A stretch of 64,000 nucleotides of DNA from assembly GCF_029784135.1 (NCBI RefSeq), contig NC_073746.1, forward strand, positions 243,233,807-243,297,806, given 5' to 3'. This DNA is from Toxorhynchites rutilus septentrionalis (lineage: Eukaryota; Arthropoda; Insecta; Diptera; Culicidae). The notes under the pieces are model-generated. The model had not been told where the DNA came from. It did not search any database and saw only the letters and a program-made list of their open reading frames with translations. A program made the translations under genes and the position numbers. Positions 61,001 through 64,000 of the stretch are shown one piece after another; position 1 is the first letter of the stretch; every line of letters begins with the position of its first letter.

Positions 61001-61079
61001 GGTAGGTTTTTGTTCGACTGCATGATTTTTTTTACCAATTTTCCATAAATACAGCTCCTCCACGACCAAACAACGGGTG
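58061..61079. other. 5' flank of the muscle exon
   Basis: Expected to hold the muscle leader and promoter. 58.3-58.7 and 59.1-60.3 kb are less AT-rich. No recognisable protein or RNA gene; overlapping short frames on both strands look like noise. Confidence 0.4.
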
Positions 61080-61439
61080 TTTGTATTCGTGGAATAACAA
61101 GAACAAGTGCATCTGTAATGCTCGCTGCTGAAGGTCTACCAACAGACATAAACCTTTTGCGTGAAATTTTCCTGGAAGTGCACGAAGAACTGGGAATTTC
61201 ACGCATTGACGCCTTGGCAGACCTCAAATCACACCGAGCACTCCTTTCCAGTGAACGTACGCAACGGCTACAACATGCTAGGGAAGCAGCAACAAAATTC
61301 TACAGTCCGCAAAATTTTCAACGACGCTGACGCGCCCTTTACAGGGAATTAGTAGTCGGAAAAATAGTAAAGTAAGTAGAATTAGTCTGAAGGAAACTTC
61401 TTCGCCTTCTCAACAGAATTCGACTGAAATTTTGATATA

Positions 61440-62072
61440 TTGTCAAAATTTCAATCGCATGAAAAGCCCAGCAAAAATGGAAGAAATTTATCAAAACCCG
61501 CTTCTTTCAATGTTATTCTTGCAACTGAAACTAGCTGGGACGAATGCTTAAGAAGCGAAGAAATTTTTGGAAATAATTTTAATGTATTCCGGCACGACCG
61601 CAACTTATCGTTATCTCAGAAGAAGTCTGGAGGAGGGGTCCTCATTGCTATTAATGCAAATTTCACTTCTGAAGAACTTATAACCGAAAAACATAAAGAA
61701 TTTGGACATGTTTGGGCAAAATTATCTATAGCTGGCGAAGTACACATATTTGCTACCGTGTATTTCCCACCCGAACACGCAAATAAAAAGTCGTATGAAT
61801 TATTTTTTCAAACGGCAAATCGAATTACAGAAAAACTAGAGCCAGAAGTGAAATTGCATATCTATGGCGATTTCAATCAGAATAAAGTAGACTTCATTCC
61901 CGATAACGATAAGGAATGCATTCTACTTCCAGTCGTCGGGGAAAATGAAACCCTTCATTATATATTTGACGAAATTGCACAACTCGGTCTTAATCAAATA
62001 AATCACGTAAAAAATTCCCAAAATTATTATTTAGACCTATTATTACATCACCGACGACTTTTGTGTGAATGA
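61440..62072 (+). pseudogene. LINE endonuclease domain
   Basis: Shows the apurinic-endonuclease-like layout: NVILATETSWDE (the catalytic Glu region), SGGGVLIAINANF, HIFATVYFPPEH, LHIYGDFNQNKVDF (the GDFN box) and NYYLDLLL (a decayed LDLIFT box). Its target-nicking function would prime reverse transcription. The frame changes at about 62045 and continues as ESMTPLWKNEKFH from 62065, so the ORF is disrupted. Confidence 0.8.
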
Positions 62073-62451
62073 GTCCATGACTCCCCTTTGGAAAAATGAA
62101 AAATTTCACACAGCAATTGAATACTCAATCTTTGTACATAACAGACAATTGCCCATCGACTGGGAGTACGAAGTATCAGAATACAACAAGACGAACTTTG
62201 AATCAATCAAATGTAGCCTACAAGCCATAGAATGGCATACTTTTTTAAACAGCGAATGAGATGTCAACTTATCCGTACATATTCTTCACGAAATTCTAAA
62301 TAACATAATATCAGAATTTGTGTCGAAGAAACGAAGACGAAGAAATTCAACCAGCAAATATCCTATTTGGTAGAACGCTCAAATAAGAAATTTAAAGAAT
62401 AGAAAACAAAAAGCACACAAAAAATACAAAATAGACAAAAGTAATCAAAAT

Positions 62452-63815
62452 TTGCTGGAATATCAGAATATTTCCAAAGAACTAAATTTTGCCATTAAAA
62501 GTGCACACGAAGAGTATAATAGAAAGGTCGAAACAGAAGTCAAATCATGTCCGAAGAAATTCTTTAAATACGTAAAGTCTAAGCTCAAAAGCAAAAACTT
62601 TCCATCGCAGATGTATCTCGATGAAGATGTAGGGAATTCTTCGAACGAAATTTGTAATCTCTTTGCAAATTTCTTTCAGGAAGTATATACCACATTTTCC
62701 GAAGAAAATCGCGATCGGGACTACTTTTCATTTTTACCGGAATATCCAAACGACATATCGGTAAACTATCTTTCACAGCAAGCAATATGCCATGCATTAA
62801 AGAAATTAGATGGAACGAAAGGACCAGAACCTGACGGAATAGCACTTGTATTTCTGATGAACCTGTCTGAGGAACTCACCCTGCCCTTATATTGCATTTT
62901 CAATATGTCACTACAAACTGGAATATTCCCAGAAAAATGGAAACAATCTCTTGCATTGCTAAACTATTCGAAGCAATAGTGAATGAAAAAGTCTTCCAAC
63001 AAGTAAAGAATAGAATAACGTGTATGCAACATGCATTCTTCAAAGGCCGCTCAACTGCAACTAATCTGTTGGCATTTGTGACTTTTATATTGATTGCAAT
63101 GGAAATTGGCAAACACGTACAAGCTCTTTACACTGACTTCAGCAAAGCATTTGACCGCATCGACATTCCATTACTACTCTTCAAATTGCAGAAAATTGGA
63201 ATGGAACAAGGACTCATAAACTGGCTGAATTCTTATCTAACAAACCGTGAACAAATTGTTCATTTTCAAAATTCTCTCTCAAATCCAGTAAAAGTAACTT
63301 CGGGAGTCCCACAAGGCTCTCATCTTGGTACTCTTCTTTTCATTCTGTACGTTAATGACATCTTCTTCGTTCTCAAGCGTATAAATGTACTTGTGTATGC
63401 AGACGACATGAAGCTTTTCGCGGAAATTGGTAATGAAAACGACATCAAAGCATTCCAAAACGAAATACATGTATTCCATACTTGGTGTAATAAAAATCTA
63501 TTAAAACTGAATGTAAAAAAATGCAACTCCATTACATTTAGCAGAAAAAATCATGTACCAAATATCGTAATACGTCTCGGAAATCAAAATGTAGAGAAAT
63601 GTGAAATAGTTAGAGATCTAGGCGTCGTCCTGGACTGTAAACTCACATTCATAGAACACTACAACTCTGTAATCAATAAGGCAAATAGTGTGTTAAGCTT
63701 TGTCAAACGCTTCTCACATAACTTCCAGGATCCATACACCATAAAGCTTTTGTATATCGTATACGTAAGGCCCATTCTGGAATACTGTTTGGAACCCGTA
63801 TATGGTCGTACATGA
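62452..63815 (+). pseudogene. LINE reverse transcriptase domain, with internal deletion
   Basis: The first frame ends at PEPDGIALVFLMNLSEELTL and IFPEKWKQS. The next resumes at ISCIAKLFEAIVNEKVF, then FKGRSTATNLLAF, YTDFSKAFDRIDIPLLLFKL (first Asp), SGVPQGSHLGTLLFILYVND, NVLVYADDMKLFAE (the catalytic YADD box) and VRPILEYC. The join near 62945 loses about 15-20 residues (the KxxKGxxxxxxNYRP box) and shifts frame. After 63795 another frame continues as MVVHEERIESVQKQFLLFAL. Inactive. Confidence 0.85.
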
Positions 63816-64000
63816 AGAACGCATTGAGTCAGTCCAGAAACAGTTTCTCTTATTTGCACTCCGTAAGCTGTCAACCAAAGCGTCATATCGTTAGTTGAAT
63901 GTCTGCCATTTTACAATATGGATCGTTTTAGCATCGCACAACGTGTTAATTTTGTTAAATTATACTATAAAAATGATGAAAAACCGGCAAATGTTTTTCG

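Larger units (their letters stand above)
61080..64000 (+). mobile_element. APE-type LINE, broken, 3' end outside window
   Basis: The order of parts is that of a non-LTR retrotransposon ORF2, with an open upstream piece at 61118-61330. An APE endonuclease (61440-62072) and a reverse transcriptase (62452-63815) are both readable; they are described separately. The family looks Jockey/CR1-like, not determined. It is outside and upstream of the tropomyosin gene, on the opposite strand. Confidence 0.85.

Overview
The window is insect nuclear DNA, AT-rich and full of transposon debris, most likely from a culicine (Aedes-like) mosquito. This rests on insect-type tropomyosin exons, a DD37E mariner relative of the ITmD37E type described from mosquitoes, and tRNA-derived SINEs ending in GAA repeats. 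The species assignment is inference; no search was run.

One gene dominates. A tropomyosin gene (Drosophila Tm1 type) lies on the minus strand from about 58 kb to beyond position 1. Ten exons can be placed with splice sites. Four alternative first exons all end in phase 0: the muscle start (57821-58060), the very long atypical tropomyosin/kinesin-adaptor start (48142-49635), a short recognisable start with uncertain 5' limit (40300-40353) and the cytoplasmic start (35949-36095). The shared exon 3 is at 27336-27469. Then come mutually exclusive pairs: exon 4 (22088-22205 or 21518-21635), exon 5 (10220-10290 or 8639-8709), shared exon 6 (8399-8474), and exon 7 (4849-4911 or 4167-4229). Exon lengths 134, 118, 71, 76 and 63 nt match the classical animal tropomyosin gene. 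The last exons (8 and 9) are not in the window. By choosing starts and cassettes the locus would make muscle thin-filament tropomyosin, cytoskeletal tropomyosin and a Tm1-I/C-like mRNA-transport adaptor.

The introns hold the rest. 1-3400 and 23.1-24.6 kb are degenerate ATTCAGATTC-type repeats. SINEs are at 6.1, 7.9, 24.8 and 30.8-31.0 kb. LINE fragments are at 7.2, 12.8 and 15.4 kb. DNA transposons include a DD37E relative (13.4-14.3 kb), a deleted mariner (39.1-39.6 kb), a Tc1 DD34E copy (52.6-54.1 kb) and several non-autonomous elements with inverted ends (18.0, 32.6-33.5, 42.1, 51.5-52.3, 54.8-55.4 kb). Upstream of the gene, 61.1 kb to the window end is a broken APE-type LINE on the plus strand. 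No CRISPR, rRNA, functional tRNA or second cellular gene was seen.
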